DNA from: Apoda limacodes
Lineage: Eukaryota; Arthropoda; Insecta; Lepidoptera; Limacodidae
DNA: 64,000 nt
Direction of reading: 5' to 3'
Assembly: GCA_946406115.1 (NCBI GenBank)
Contig: OX291549.1
Coordinates: forward strand, 17,755,901-17,819,900
Shown: positions 33,221 through 42,445 of the stretch, one piece after another
Numbering within the stretch: position 1 is the first letter of the stretch
Layout: the number at the start of each line of letters is the position of its first letter
Position numbers and translations under genes: made by a program
The notes under the pieces: model-generated
The model's database searches: none
The model's input: the letters and a program-made list of their open reading frames with translations, nothing else
Told to the model about the DNA's origin: nothing

Positions 33221-33400
33221 CTCACAGGTTTTATTGTCGTGCCGCGACCGTAAACTGTTGGCGTCACCTTTACCGGCTCTATTTAGACGACCATTTCGGT
33301 AAACGACCGTTGGACAAGAAGCACCATTATTCACCTGTGCACAAGTAACTGTCGGTGCGTTGGTGGACCGGCTTTGTTCGCTAGGTATTTGCTCCGCCAT
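33221..33400 (-). CDS. Possible host first exon, product not recognised
   Basis: An ATG at 33400 in good context opens a frame starting MAEQIPSEQSRSTNAP. About 60 codons later a donor-like site occurs (GAG before GTACTG at 33221, or CCT before GTGAGG at 33226). Past this point the frame becomes hydrophobic and AT-rich, as expected for intron. A TATA box on the same strand lies about 50 bp upstream of the ATG. The composition is far GC-richer than its surroundings. I do not recognise the protein and see no later exon in the window; the gene would continue to lower coordinates. Confidence 0.35.
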
Positions 33401-33447
33401 TGACCGTGAGTGTGGTCGCTCACCCGCCTTCTCGCACTAAACTCGCA

Positions 33448-33458
33448 CACTTTATAGA
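33448..33458 (-). promoter_or_regulatory. TATA box upstream of the possible host exon
   Basis: TATAAAG on the minus strand, about 50 bp before the ATG at 33400. A transcription start near 33420-33430 would leave a short leader. The surrounding sequence is GC-rich. Confidence 0.4.
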
Positions 33459-33888
33459 GCGGGGGCGTGCCACCCGTCCACGCGATTTGTGTAACGTCCT
33501 ATAAAGCAATCCATCCGAGCACAACTCGTGAAGTGTTACGAGTTGTGTTCTGAGGGACACCTAAGTTGGCAGGGGATGACTAAAGGAACTGACGGATGGT
33601 GTGTTTTAAAGAAGTACTCGCTCTACTCAATCGCCTGAACAATAAAGATAGGCAGTGTCATTAGTGAAGGCAAAACTTAATGAAAGTAAAATGTCGCAAC
33701 CTTTGTGTCATAGACACACAAATAGATATAGAGTAGTAGTCTATGATAATAAAGAATGGCTGATCAAACGAAATTCTGCTGTTTTAATTTAAATAAAATT
33801 AATATAGAATCCTAGTCTTTACTAGATCTTAACTTTTAAAGATCACATGGCGCTGTAGACATCGTGATATTTATGTAAGTACAATATA

Positions 33889-35140
33889 TCAGCCATAGAA
33901 AGATGCAAAAAGTAAAATCAAAATGGAGGTTCTTTGACTTCGTAGATAGCTGGAGTCAAGTTTGAGATTTTCTTGAGCTGGGCGAAGAAAATTCAAAATT
34001 CGTCCCGCCCTTGCTTCCATCTGCTCCACAAACTCGGCTTCGAAGTTCAATTCGCCCAGTGCTGCGGTTAGTTGCGATGGCTCGGTGTCCACTGAAAACC
34101 CTCTTATTGCCACTTTATGATTTCGCTCTGCTGGTAGCGAGTAAGAAAACCACCTGATGTTTTCGGTTTTTTCCAGGTGAGGTATCGTTGGATAAAACGG
34201 TACTCGTCATCTTCAGTCAGTGTGAAACGAACTCCGTTCCCAAAAGAACGCGCGTTCGGTCTTCTTCTCAATCCTTGGGTGATTTTCTGGAAGTGGTGGG
34301 TCCTTTAAGGTAGACGTTCCACGATCAGAGGGGGGTAGGATTTTCTCTTTGCTGCACCACTTTCCATGGTGCCTTGGTTGCCTTCGTCCTGGCATGACTG
34401 GACAGTTGCGAAGCTTTCTTGCTTGTCCTGATTGCCTTTGATGAGGAAGGGGGTTCGCTTGCTGCTGGCCACTGCTTGTCTTCGGCCGTACCTCGACAGT
34501 TGTTGGCGGTCATGGCTTTCTTTTCCCTCTCGTTGTTGTACTGGAGCCTTTTTGGCTACTTCTTTGGCAGCAGGTTTCTTGAAACGATCCGAGTCAGAGC
34601 CAGAACCGCTACACTGTGGAGCGGGACTGTTCCCGATCTCGAACATACTAGTCGCGAGTGGGGAGGCTTTTCCGTAACCTTCTTTGTTTTATCGCTTGAG
34701 GGGCCAGGGGCTTGGGGTGGGACTTTGGCTCCACCTCTTGCTTCAGGCTCGCTTGCACTCATACTGGAGACTGATTCTGGAAATTTGGAGTCTGGATGTT
34801 TCGGCATCTTGACACATTTCCTTTTGGGAAGCTCAATAGCTTCGTCATCGGTTCTCGGGCGACAACTGGGTATGCCGGTGCGTGGTAGTAGGATAGGTGC
34901 CTTTGCTGCTATTTCGGGGTCGAAGCCTGCTGCGCGGAAGTCTTGTTCTCGCAGATTGAGATTATCCTGCATACACTGCAGCATTGCATCAGAAAGGAGT
35001 CCAATCTTACGCAATCTTAGAGTGATTACATAATCATTCTGATAGATTGCTCCGGGTGATTTCCCTTCAAAGCGATCTTACTGATGCCATAGTGACTGCG
35101 AGGAGTCGATTATGCGATGAGGTGTTGTGCTGTCGCTCAT
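33889..35140 (-). pseudogene. Broken Jockey-like ORF1 (gag) remnant
   Basis: Several frames on the minus strand together resemble ORF1 of a Jockey-type LINE: a start near 35139 (MSDSTTPHR), 35014-34556 (proline/serine-rich), 34646-34305 ending in YPPLIVERLP, and 34113-33889 containing IRGFSVDTEPSQLTAALGEL. The YPP(L/I)IVE motif is the same as in ORF1 at 10772 (YPPIIVENLP), which confirms the family. At least three shifts break it, and the zinc-knuckle half and ORF2 are missing. Confidence 0.65.
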
Positions 35141-35871
35141 TGCTTAAAGTACGTGAGCTACGCGTTGAAGTACGAAAACGTGTGACCAACGGGCCAGTTT
35201 CCCCCATTTCCTGCCAGCTAGACCAGAGTCTAACCGACGGGGTAGGTTTTCGCCGATCCGGAAAACTAGTGGTTCCGGGATGATCTGCTCCGCGCGCGAT
35301 AGGGGCACGCGGGTTCGCTCTGTTTTCCAGTAAAATCGGACAGATAAGACGAACGAAGGCGGGTTGGTCCGTACACGAACTGCGACCACTGCCAGAATCC
35401 TAGCAAACTGAGGCGATGAGCGCTCTGCTATTATTACCGGCGCGCTTAGACATAATCGACATCGAAAACGGATTGCTATGAAACCAGTTATAATGGTTAC
35501 GGTGGCTATTGATTGACAGTGGTTAACAGGTTACACAATGGTACAATTGATACAGAAGCGATCCTAGCAAACCTAACTAAATGGCGTCGTGTGTGGCATT
35601 ATAAGTCGGCAAACTGGGATCGATTGCGTTAATTTTACGCATCGTACCCGTGGAGGCAGCTCTGCTTTAGCTCAGAAGATCCTGAGGTCTGCGCAGTTGC
35701 AGTCACTGAGACAATCCTCGCTGGTATGAAATGTTTTATTCTTAACCCGCGAGTAGCTGCCGGTGTCAAAAAACGCCGAGTATGAGTAATAGCCTATATT
35801 ACTCATACACTCATAATGTTTAGATTAGAATAAGTTTTTAGTTCATAACTCAGATCAAATAAAAAAGGGCA
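35141..35871. other. Probable 5' region of the broken LINE and flank
   Basis: The moderately GC-rich part to about 35450 reads like LINE 5' UTR on the minus strand. The rest is unremarkable. Confidence 0.3.
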
Positions 35872-36579
35872 GATGGAACCTCTGCGACAACCTCGCCGTA
35901 TTTACTTGATAATTTTGATATTTTTAAAACGCCTTGCTCGACGCGCCGTGATAGCTTGCACTGACAAGGCAAAGTGTTGTTTTGTTGTATATATTTGCGT
36001 GTAATGAGGTTTTCTGAGACGATTTAAAAAAAAATAGTTCTAAAATATAGACTAGATGGCGTTGACTCAACAAAGCTAATTTTTTTTAAAACATATGGTT
36101 TGTTTATACTCTGTGAAACGTTGTGATTCTTGATCTTTGCAAGGTACTCTTGGATATAAAGTTTACCTCTGTGCTGGGAACTCTTATTCGTTATTTTGTT
36201 GTTACTTTGTTATTTGATGATGAGTAAGAATTACTGATCATGGTCTCTAGCAGACCTGAAACAAGAGCTCCGGAAGCGCGGCGCGAAAGTTACAGGGAAA
36301 AATGTCTAGAGGTTACATACCTTTTTACTTAAAATGCATGAAAATACCATATGACAAAGCCACATAATTATTTATACTGTATAGCCCCTAGTTTGGATTT
36401 GAAACACAGCCAAGTCACTAAGTTTCAGAAAAAACTGCTCCTTGTTGGTTCAACGCCATCTATTTAAGATTATTAAACTATTTTCTTTAATTTCAGCCGT
36501 TGGAAAATCTCTCATTGTGTACATACACGGCGAAGTTTAGTTTTAACCGGCCTCAGTTCGTTGTCGCAGAGGTTCCATC
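35872..36579. mobile_element. TIR element with a SAP-domain gene relic
   Basis: A 20-bp perfect terminal inverted repeat, GATGGAACCTCTGCGACAAC (35872-35891 and 36560-36579). A second inverted pair, AGATGGCGTTGA with TCAACGCCATCT, occurs at about 36054 and 36450. About 708 bp. The target duplication is unclear. The interior carries the start of a SAP-domain coding sequence, so this is likely a deletion derivative of a larger autonomous element. Confidence 0.65.
36217..36309 (+). pseudogene. SAP-domain N-terminal fragment
   Basis: From an ATG at 36217 the frame reads MMSKNY, stop (TGA), then WSLADLKQELRKRGAKVTGK before another stop at 36307-36309. The last block matches the helix-turn-helix SAP fold, a DNA/RNA-binding module of about 35 residues. 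In insects this type of SAP start precedes multi-copy proteins that I associate with mobile elements. Two stops and lack of any following domain make it a relic. Confidence 0.6.
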
Positions 36580-36873
36580 AAAGCTTTATATTTTGAACAA
36601 AAACATTAATCCGACTTTAAGTTATTTAACGTTTTAACTTTAAAAACATTAAGTTATTTAATCTGATAAGCATTTTCTAATACCGACCTCCCTCTTTGCA
36701 AAAAGGTTTCTACGATACTAACATAAATTCGAATTAGTTTTTAAAATAACACGATTCACGCGGGACAAATAGTTTCTGTGATATAGCCGACCAAATTAAG
36801 CTTATTCTCAGACCTAAACACTACACTTAGCCTAGCCCAACATTTATAGTTATTCAGATATTACAATGTGATG

Positions 36874-36879
36874 GACATA
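36874..36879. repeat. Target-site duplication GACATA (left copy)
   Basis: Identical to 49800-49805. A 6-bp duplication is the known signature of Polinton integration. Confidence 0.85.
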
Positions 36880-36892
36880 AGTAGAGGGGATT

Positions 36893-37185
36893 CGTTGGTT
36901 CTGGCGCACTTCCCCCCAACCTCAACCCCTCGCCTAAAAAAAAGCTCACCAACTGCTTTGTACGACTCGCGCTTGACCACTCTCAATACATCGTTGGTTC
37001 TGGCACACTACCCTCCAACCCCAACCCCTCGCCTAAACTAACCTAACTTTTCTGCCCCCGCACGACTCGCGCTTGTCCACTCTCAAAACCACCCCTGTGT
37101 CTGGGGTGTGGCGACTCGCGCTTGACCACTCTCAAAACCACCCCCTGTGTCTGGGATACGTCGACTCACGCTTGACCAGAACTAC
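36893..37185. repeat. Subterminal tandem repeats in the left TIR
   Basis: Two copies of a GTTGGTTCTGGC block followed by CCAACC and CCCCTCGCCTAAA (from 36893 and 36991), then four copies of CGACTCGCGCTTGACCACTC-like words (36963, 37062, 37110, 37160), the last ones about 50 bp apart. The right TIR has the mirror image at 49494-49787. They could be binding sites for the replication or integration machinery, by inference. Confidence 0.75.
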
Positions 37186-37371
37186 CACGTGACATCACTG
37201 TAGGTTCTGTGTAGTTTTGTTAAGTATTTATATCATTATCGTAATGGGTCTATCGTATTTTTCCGTTCATTAGTTATTCTTATTTAATTACAATGTCGTG
37301 AGTGCGATAATGATGTTTGTGGTGACATTCCTAATACCTTTTTAATTATATTTGTACTTGTAAGATAAATC

Positions 37372-37382
37372 GTATATATATA
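37372..37382 (+). promoter_or_regulatory. TATA box in the left TIR
   Basis: GTATATATATA precedes a plausible start about 30 bp downstream and the ATG at 37479. The right TIR has the same box on the minus strand. It should drive the TIR gene inward. Confidence 0.6.
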
Positions 37383-37478
37383 GGATAGTCGAGAGTATTC
37401 GAGTTACAATTTATCATCAAGTGATTGAATTCATCCTGTGTGATACTGAGGCTGGTTCTATTTACTTCAAAAAAAGCT

Positions 37479-38134
37479 ATGGAGGTATGCGTTTTTTTGC
37501 TTTATAATTCTTTATCTATATTTATTATATATATTACAGACCCTCAAAACTATGTGTTTGTTTGAATGTCTATTACTTAAACCAATTTTGTTTAGGTTTT
37601 CACTTTAGGCAAAATTTTGATTCAAATTATTATACAAATATGTTTTTAAAGCATAGGCTTATTTTATTACAGAATTCAACATTTAACGTAATGGAAGAAA
37701 ACACGTTCAAGCATTACTACTACGCTACATCGGATGATGAGCAATCAACTGATAAGGCCTTAGAAACAACAAAGCTCAAACGGTCTCGTCGAAATAGTAT
37801 CGACTCATTCTTTGAGGGGACCAATCAGAAGAAAAAGAAACTCAGCTCTACAGTGGCGAGATCTTCAAAAGATGGTATCCCTGGTGTCACATACTTGTCT
37901 ACTAATAATGATGATGGGGCTCATGCTACACATTTGATAAAAATTGAGGTGTATAACCTCATAAAATTGAAAAAAGTACCAGTAGATGAACATTGGAAAC
38001 ACTCAGAAGTGAGGATCAAATATTATACGGATACAAAAGATGAAAAATATGAGCAAACGAAGGGTATCATATTTGATATCACGAAGCAAATAGCAGAAAC
38101 CAATAACTGTAAAAAATACTTTTTTAAAAAGTAA
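37479..38134 (+). CDS. Two-exon TIR gene, left copy, unknown function
   Basis: Exon 1 is only ATG GAG (37479-37484), then a GTATGC donor; the 188-bp intron ends TTATTACAG at 37672, and exon 2 runs to the stop at 38132-38134. Both exons join in phase 0, giving 155 codons. If splicing does not occur, the ATG at 37691 would give 147 codons. The protein is acidic at the N-terminus (YYYATSDDEQ), then has a basic, nuclear-localisation-like stretch (KLKRSRRN, NQKKKKL), then a beta-rich C-terminal half ending in lysines. I recognise no known domain. It is duplicated intact at 49192-48537; the copies differ at few codons. Confidence 0.75.
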
Positions 38135-38166
38135 TCTCTAATAGCTAAATTAATTTATAAGAACCA

Positions 38167-38323
38167 GCTTCAGTATTACTCGAAATCAACTTTGAATCAA
38201 ATTGTATCATGTTTGAGTTTTATTGTGAATGAATGAATAAATGATATAAATAAAAAATATTTTTTTGTTTTTTAACCACTAATTACACAAACACACACAT
38301 AAGAAAAAAACATTTTTTTTATT
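38167..38323. other. Spacer between the left TIR and the protease gene
   Basis: AT-rich, with AATAAA-type sites on the plus strand (near 38235 and 38250) that could end the TIR gene transcript, and TTTATT on the same strand serving the minus-strand protease transcript. Confidence 0.45.
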
Positions 38324-38782
38324 TTAAAAAGTTTTATTATCAAAAATTGTTTTAAACATATCATATAATAAAATATCATTACATAGAGTGTTATTACTAA
38401 AGTGGTTTACAAAATCAATCATTGATTTACCATGAAACTTAAAATACAAATAAACAAGACAATATTCCCCACAAACAGTTGTAAAGTCATTTTGAACTCT
38501 TTTATTATTGTAACTCCATATCTTAGTATTCTTATTTAAGAAATATAAATGATGTCTACTAGGTTTACGACCATAAGAATCAAAGTATTCACCTAATCCA
38601 TTTTTATTAATATGTATTCCCACCCAATGCGATCCAGGTTGATTGTCAACATCTAAATTACTAATGAGAAAAGCAGGTAGGTGCATGAGTACTGGTAATC
38701 TACTCGTATTTGCAGCAAATACATTTAGTTTAATTTTCGGAGAAATTATCTTTAAACATTTTTGAATATCTAAAGTATTCAT
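38324..38782 (-). CDS. Adenovirus-type cysteine protease (PRO)
   Basis: 152 codons. It belongs to the adenain/Ulp1-like C5/C48 fold: catalytic histidine in GSHWVGIHIN, an acidic residue in YFDSYG, and the cysteine in VCGEYCLVYLYF. In adenoviruses and Polintons this enzyme matures capsid proteins. Length is near that of other Polinton proteases but shorter than adenain (about 200 aa). It is the last gene of the minus-strand series, 69 bp after the major capsid gene. Catalytic residues look intact. Confidence 0.9.
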   Translation of the reverse strand: MNTLDIQKCLKIISPKIKLNVFAANTSRLPVLMHLPAFLISNLDVDNQPGSHWVGIHINKNGLGEYFDSYGRKPSRHHLYFLNKNTKIWSYNNKRVQNDFTTVCGEYCLVYLYFKFHGKSMIDFVNHFSNNTLCNDILLYDMFKTIFDNKTF

Positions 38783-38851
38783 TTCAGAATGTTGATATTA
38801 TGAATGTCAAAAGTATAATAAGTCCTTTCATTGAGTTCTAATTATTATATT

Positions 38852-40162
38852 TTAGCTACTGTAATCTACTGAAACATTACGATTTTTATCTATTTCAATA
38901 ACATTATCAAATTCAGCATACACTATACAGTTTATTGTTTGTATGAGTGCTGCTTCAAAACGAACTTCAAGTCTTACGCTTCCATGTCTAATAAGATTCC
39001 AATGAGACGTAGAACTAGCTGATAAGTCTGGAGTTAAATCAAATGCCATCAAACAATATCCATTTGCATATTGTTCCCTAGAAATAGCATTACCATCATT
39101 CAAAAAGTGAATACCTGACCCGGAAAATAGTGTATGGTAAGCTGTGGTAAATATATTGTTGTGAAACATTGGTTGTAAAGCTTTTGATGGTATTTGTTGA
39201 CCATCTATATACAAACTAAATGTATTTATTCCATAGTTTTCAAAGTTAAAAGGGTTTCTGTTAAAACTTCCATTAAAAGCAGCATTGTTTACAAAACCTA
39301 TTATACACCTTTTTGGAACTTGACCAATAAATATGTTATCAAGCGTTTTTCCCTGAACCCCTGAAGGTATTGTGAGCACTTTGACTTCAGCTCTGGTTAT
39401 AGGATACTTAGCGGTCGTTGCACTTAAAACTTTTTGATGTGCTAATAATACACTTGGACTAATTTTTGCTCTACGAACTATAAGTGTAGCGTCAGTAAAA
39501 GTAACTTTCAGTTTAGCATCAGCACCAGCCATAAGATTAAAACTTTCTCTTGATCGTACTAGTTTAAGACTAATTTCAACACCATTTATCAGAAACTTTT
39601 CTTGATTAAACAAATCCCCATGCAAATGTCCTACCATTTCTACCTCTTTACTCTCACGTACAAATTGATTCCTTTTTTTAAATCCATCATTAGAATCATC
39701 TAGTGAATTCATTTTTCCAGCTGTGTCTTCATACCATAGTCCACAAGTCAGATGAGATTGTTTAGCTGCTGGACCATAGTTTAATAAAGTTTCTATAAAT
39801 GCCCTATAAGCATAAGTGTTGTTTGGTGGAGATACTAGTTTTTGATTTAAATACACATCGAGTTGATTGAACAGTGAGTGTAACCAGTTATTAGTTGGGG
39901 CTACTACTGTAGCAGCAGCTAAGTTGGTGCCATCTTGGTTTCGAATTTTAACTTTTAAATGTAGTAATGTATGAGACAAATCGATATAATCATCCCCCGT
40001 ACCAGGAATTTGAAATTCAATTGGTCCATCGTCTGTAAGGGATGATATAGGTTTGTAGTGTATCCATTGTCCATTTTCAATACTTGTCTGAGTTGTTGGT
40101 AAAGCAAATAAATCCAATTCCGATTTTATACATTCACATGAATGATTATGTAAGAATGACAT
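38852..40162 (-). CDS. Major capsid protein (double jelly-roll type)
   Basis: 436 codons, starting MSFLHNHSCECIKSELDLF. It has the pattern of the conserved Polinton capsid protein often annotated in insects as F54H12.2-like: PTTQTSIENGQW, EFQIPGTGDDYIDLSHTLL, WLHSLFNQLDVYLNQKLV and NTYAYRAFIETLLNYG. Published structural predictions place this family with double jelly-roll major capsid proteins. Its ATG shares the A of the preceding gene's TAA (TAATG), so translation is likely coupled. No break seen. Confidence 0.88.
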   Translation of the reverse strand: MSFLHNHSCECIKSELDLFALPTTQTSIENGQWIHYKPISSLTDDGPIEFQIPGTGDDYIDLSHTLLHLKVKIRNQDGTNLAAATVVAPTNNWLHSLFNQLDVYLNQKLVSPPNNTYAYRAFIETLLNYGPAAKQSHLTCGLWYEDTAGKMNSLDDSNDGFKKRNQFVRESKEVEMVGHLHGDLFNQEKFLINGVEISLKLVRSRESFNLMAGADAKLKVTFTDATLIVRRAKISPSVLLAHQKVLSATTAKYPITRAEVKVLTIPSGVQGKTLDNIFIGQVPKRCIIGFVNNAAFNGSFNRNPFNFENYGINTFSLYIDGQQIPSKALQPMFHNNIFTTAYHTLFSGSGIHFLNDGNAISREQYANGYCLMAFDLTPDLSASSTSHWNLIRHGSVRLEVRFEAALIQTINCIVYAEFDNVIEIDKNRNVSVDYSS

Positions 40163-40608
40163 TATTTGTTTGAAAATATATCTTTAGTATTTCTATTAAT
40201 TTTATACTTTCTAGTTCTCAACTCTTTCAAAGCTGTTGACGGAATGGAATGAATCCGACGTTGACGTTTCGTTATATAACCTGATCCATTCATTAGTCTT
40301 TCAATTTTATCATCTGCTCTTCGTTTTAAATTACTACTTACATCTTTTAACCGTGTTTGCACAGATTCATTCATTGGTTTCTGGCTTATCATATCGCTTA
40401 ATAATCCCACTCCAGCATTAAGAGCCTCTTTACCAATTACTCTTGCCCCACTTGATAATAAAGGTAGTACTGATCGAAACAGGCCTCCTAAAAAGCTTCC
40501 TATTCCATGACCACGTTGATGTGGTACACCTTTATAAATTACACCAATTCCTGATCCTGCTTGGTGTGAATAATATTGCTCATAGGGACAAATACTGTTA
40601 TTATGCAT
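40162..40608 (-). CDS. Glycine-rich small virion-type protein (pVI/pX-like)
   Basis: 148 codons. The N-terminal half is glycine-rich and amphipathic (GSGIGVIYKG, GHGIGSFLGGLFRSVLPLL, EALNAGVGLLSDMI), the C-terminal half is basic (KRRADDKIERL, KRQRRIHS). This resembles adenovirus core/cement proteins such as pVI or pX, which act on membranes or DNA; the likeness is by layout and composition. It sits between minor and major capsid genes with TAATG overlaps at both ends. Precise family is not certain. Confidence 0.7.
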   Translation of the reverse strand: MHNNSICPYEQYYSHQAGSGIGVIYKGVPHQRGHGIGSFLGGLFRSVLPLLSSGARVIGKEALNAGVGLLSDMISQKPMNESVQTRLKDVSSNLKRRADDKIERLMNGSGYITKRQRRIHSIPSTALKELRTRKYKINRNTKDIFSNK

Positions 40609-41369
40609 TATAATCGCTTAAAGTGTAGTTTAACATATGCGGTCCCAAATTGAAATGGTATTTTATTACCAGTGTTTGTTCTTATATCTATTTCAATTGT
40701 ATCAAATTCTCTTCGCATAACTGGTAAGTAGTGGGGTGGTGAAAATACATGCATCTTATAAGCACCATAGATATATTTCTCGGGGTCTAAAGGTATTATT
40801 CTTAACAATGGTGTCATAACATCTCCAACTATTTGCGGATCAATTATATCACAGTAAACAAATAATTGAGAAGGTAATCCTAAATGTAAATTGGGTGGGT
40901 ATCTTCCAACATTTTTTGTTATTAAATTAGTTTTTGGTTCAAAGCCAAGTTGAATACTTAACTTTGATGATAACGTTAAAGATGATATATTTTTATCGTT
41001 AATTTGAACAGAGACCATCTGGGAAACTTTATCATAATGAAAGCGACAGTTTTCTTTTAGGTTTAAGGCTTTTAAAATGTTATCAATATTATCATAATTG
41101 GTTGCAGGTATATGATTTTTATAAATAACTGATGATATTGATTTATCCAAAGGTACTATCATTTTCTTAGTAATATACATTATATTTTCACCCTCTTGAA
41201 CTGTAAACATACTACATGGGTATTGAAATTCTACAACTCCAACAGACCACTGTCCTTCTAATTTTATAGGTTTTGGAAGTTTTGTTGAAAAATTTGTAGT
41301 GGTATTACTCGGAAAATATTCCATTGAACTATTACTGAGCAAAGTTAAATAAAAATCTTCCTTAATCAT
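40608..41369 (-). CDS. Minor capsid (penton-type, single jelly-roll) protein
   Basis: I place the start at 41369 (MIKEDFYLTLLSNSS), whose ATG overlaps the integrase stop as ATGA; the frame is also open to 41399. About 253 codons. Typical words are YFPSNTTTNFSTKLPKPI, WSVGVVEFQYPCS and LFVYCDIIDPQIVGD, as in the conserved Polinton protein regarded as the vertex (penton) jelly-roll protein. No break is seen. The stop overlaps the next gene's start (TAATG). Confidence 0.83.
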   Translation of the reverse strand: MIKEDFYLTLLSNSSMEYFPSNTTTNFSTKLPKPIKLEGQWSVGVVEFQYPCSMFTVQEGENIMYITKKMIVPLDKSISSVIYKNHIPATNYDNIDNILKALNLKENCRFHYDKVSQMVSVQINDKNISSLTLSSKLSIQLGFEPKTNLITKNVGRYPPNLHLGLPSQLFVYCDIIDPQIVGDVMTPLLRIIPLDPEKYIYGAYKMHVFSPPHYLPVMRREFDTIEIDIRTNTGNKIPFQFGTAYVKLHFKRL

Positions 41370-42445
41370 ATTTTTTCTATATCTTTTAATGATACCCAAG
41401 TATTAAATTTGTTTGGATAACCTTTCCACTTCACTAGTACTTGCTTTCTATTTCCAAAATAACGAGTGTGGAGTATTTTATCTATTTTATGTGGGAGAGT
41501 GGGGTTGTATATTACTTTTTGTAATTCTTTTTCATAAAATGTACCTGTAATGGGTTCATTTTGAAGATCTTTTAACGTATAAACTACCCAAGGTGATCTT
41601 CTTATAACTGAAGTAATAACAAATATTTCATCACTCCAGTTGCTCTCGTATCCTTTTTGAAATATGTGTTTATGTTTTGTTATCCTAACATAATCACCTT
41701 CTTTAAACCTGTTTAGAATAGCCTTTTGCCCTTTATCTCTATCATATAAATTATTCCAAACAGTCATAATATTTTCTGAGTTAACATCTTTGGGACACAT
41801 TTTTATACTTGAATGATAGCTATGATTATAAGAATAAATCAAATCTTTTAAAATATCAACATATCTATATGTGTTATGATGTGTGAAATACCGCCACATT
41901 TTTGTCTTTAATGTTCTTTGAAAGCGTTCCACGATACTAGCTTTTATATCAGGATTGTTAGTGGTGTAATAGTTTATACCTTTACTTTTAAAATATTTTT
42001 GCACATCCTTAGAAACAAATTCAGTTCCCTTATCTGACTGAATGTGGTTAGGTAAGGATTTTGACTCATTAAATATACTTTCAAAGCATTCTTTTATAGT
42101 TATAGAGTTCTTTTTTTTTAAACATCTAGCAAATGCATATTTACTAAATACATCAATAACACACAGAATATATTTAAAACCATCATTATATTCAGAATAA
42201 GTGCGCATATCACTTAAATCCACCTGCCACAAGTCATTATAATTAGATAAAATGTACTTATTTCTAGGAAATCTATTTCTTACAGGTTTATGTAATGTGT
42301 AAGTTTCTTGTTCTTGCAACCAATTTTTCACTTGTTTTGCTGTCATTTTTCCCTTTAACGAGTTGATGAGTTTGTTAACACCTCCATATCCAGCAGGATG
42401 AGAAACATCATAGTAAATCTGATTTATTTCTAATAGGGGGTCCAT
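41366..42445 (-). CDS. Retroviral-type integrase with C-terminal chromodomain (INT)
   Basis: 359 codons. An N-terminal zinc-binding-like part (HPAGYGGVNKL) is followed by the RNase H-fold DDE core: D in NDLWQVDLSDM, D in HIQSDKGTEF, E in KASIVERFQRTLK. The C-terminal region has an SH3-like stretch (FKEGDYVRITKHK) and then a chromodomain (ILHTRYFGNRKQVLVKWKGY, NTWV). Polinton integrases insert the element with a 6-bp duplication, which is what is seen here. The start overlaps the upstream gene by 16 nt. All catalytic residues are present. Confidence 0.94.
   Translation of the reverse strand: MDPLLEINQIYYDVSHPAGYGGVNKLINSLKGKMTAKQVKNWLQEQETYTLHKPVRNRFPRNKYILSNYNDLWQVDLSDMRTYSEYNDGFKYILCVIDVFSKYAFARCLKKKNSITIKECFESIFNESKSLPNHIQSDKGTEFVSKDVQKYFKSKGINYYTTNNPDIKASIVERFQRTLKTKMWRYFTHHNTYRYVDILKDLIYSYNHSYHSSIKMCPKDVNSENIMTVWNNLYDRDKGQKAILNRFKEGDYVRITKHKHIFQKGYESNWSDEIFVITSVIRRSPWVVYTLKDLQNEPITGTFYEKELQKVIYNPTLPHKIDKILHTRYFGNRKQVLVKWKGYPNKFNTWVSLKDIEKI

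Larger units (their letters stand above)
36880..38166. repeat. Left terminal inverted repeat (about 1.29 kb)
   Basis: Matches the reverse complement of 48505-49799 with few differences (for example single-base changes altering three codons of the embedded gene). It contains subterminal repeats, a TATA promoter and a complete two-exon gene. Confidence 0.95.
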
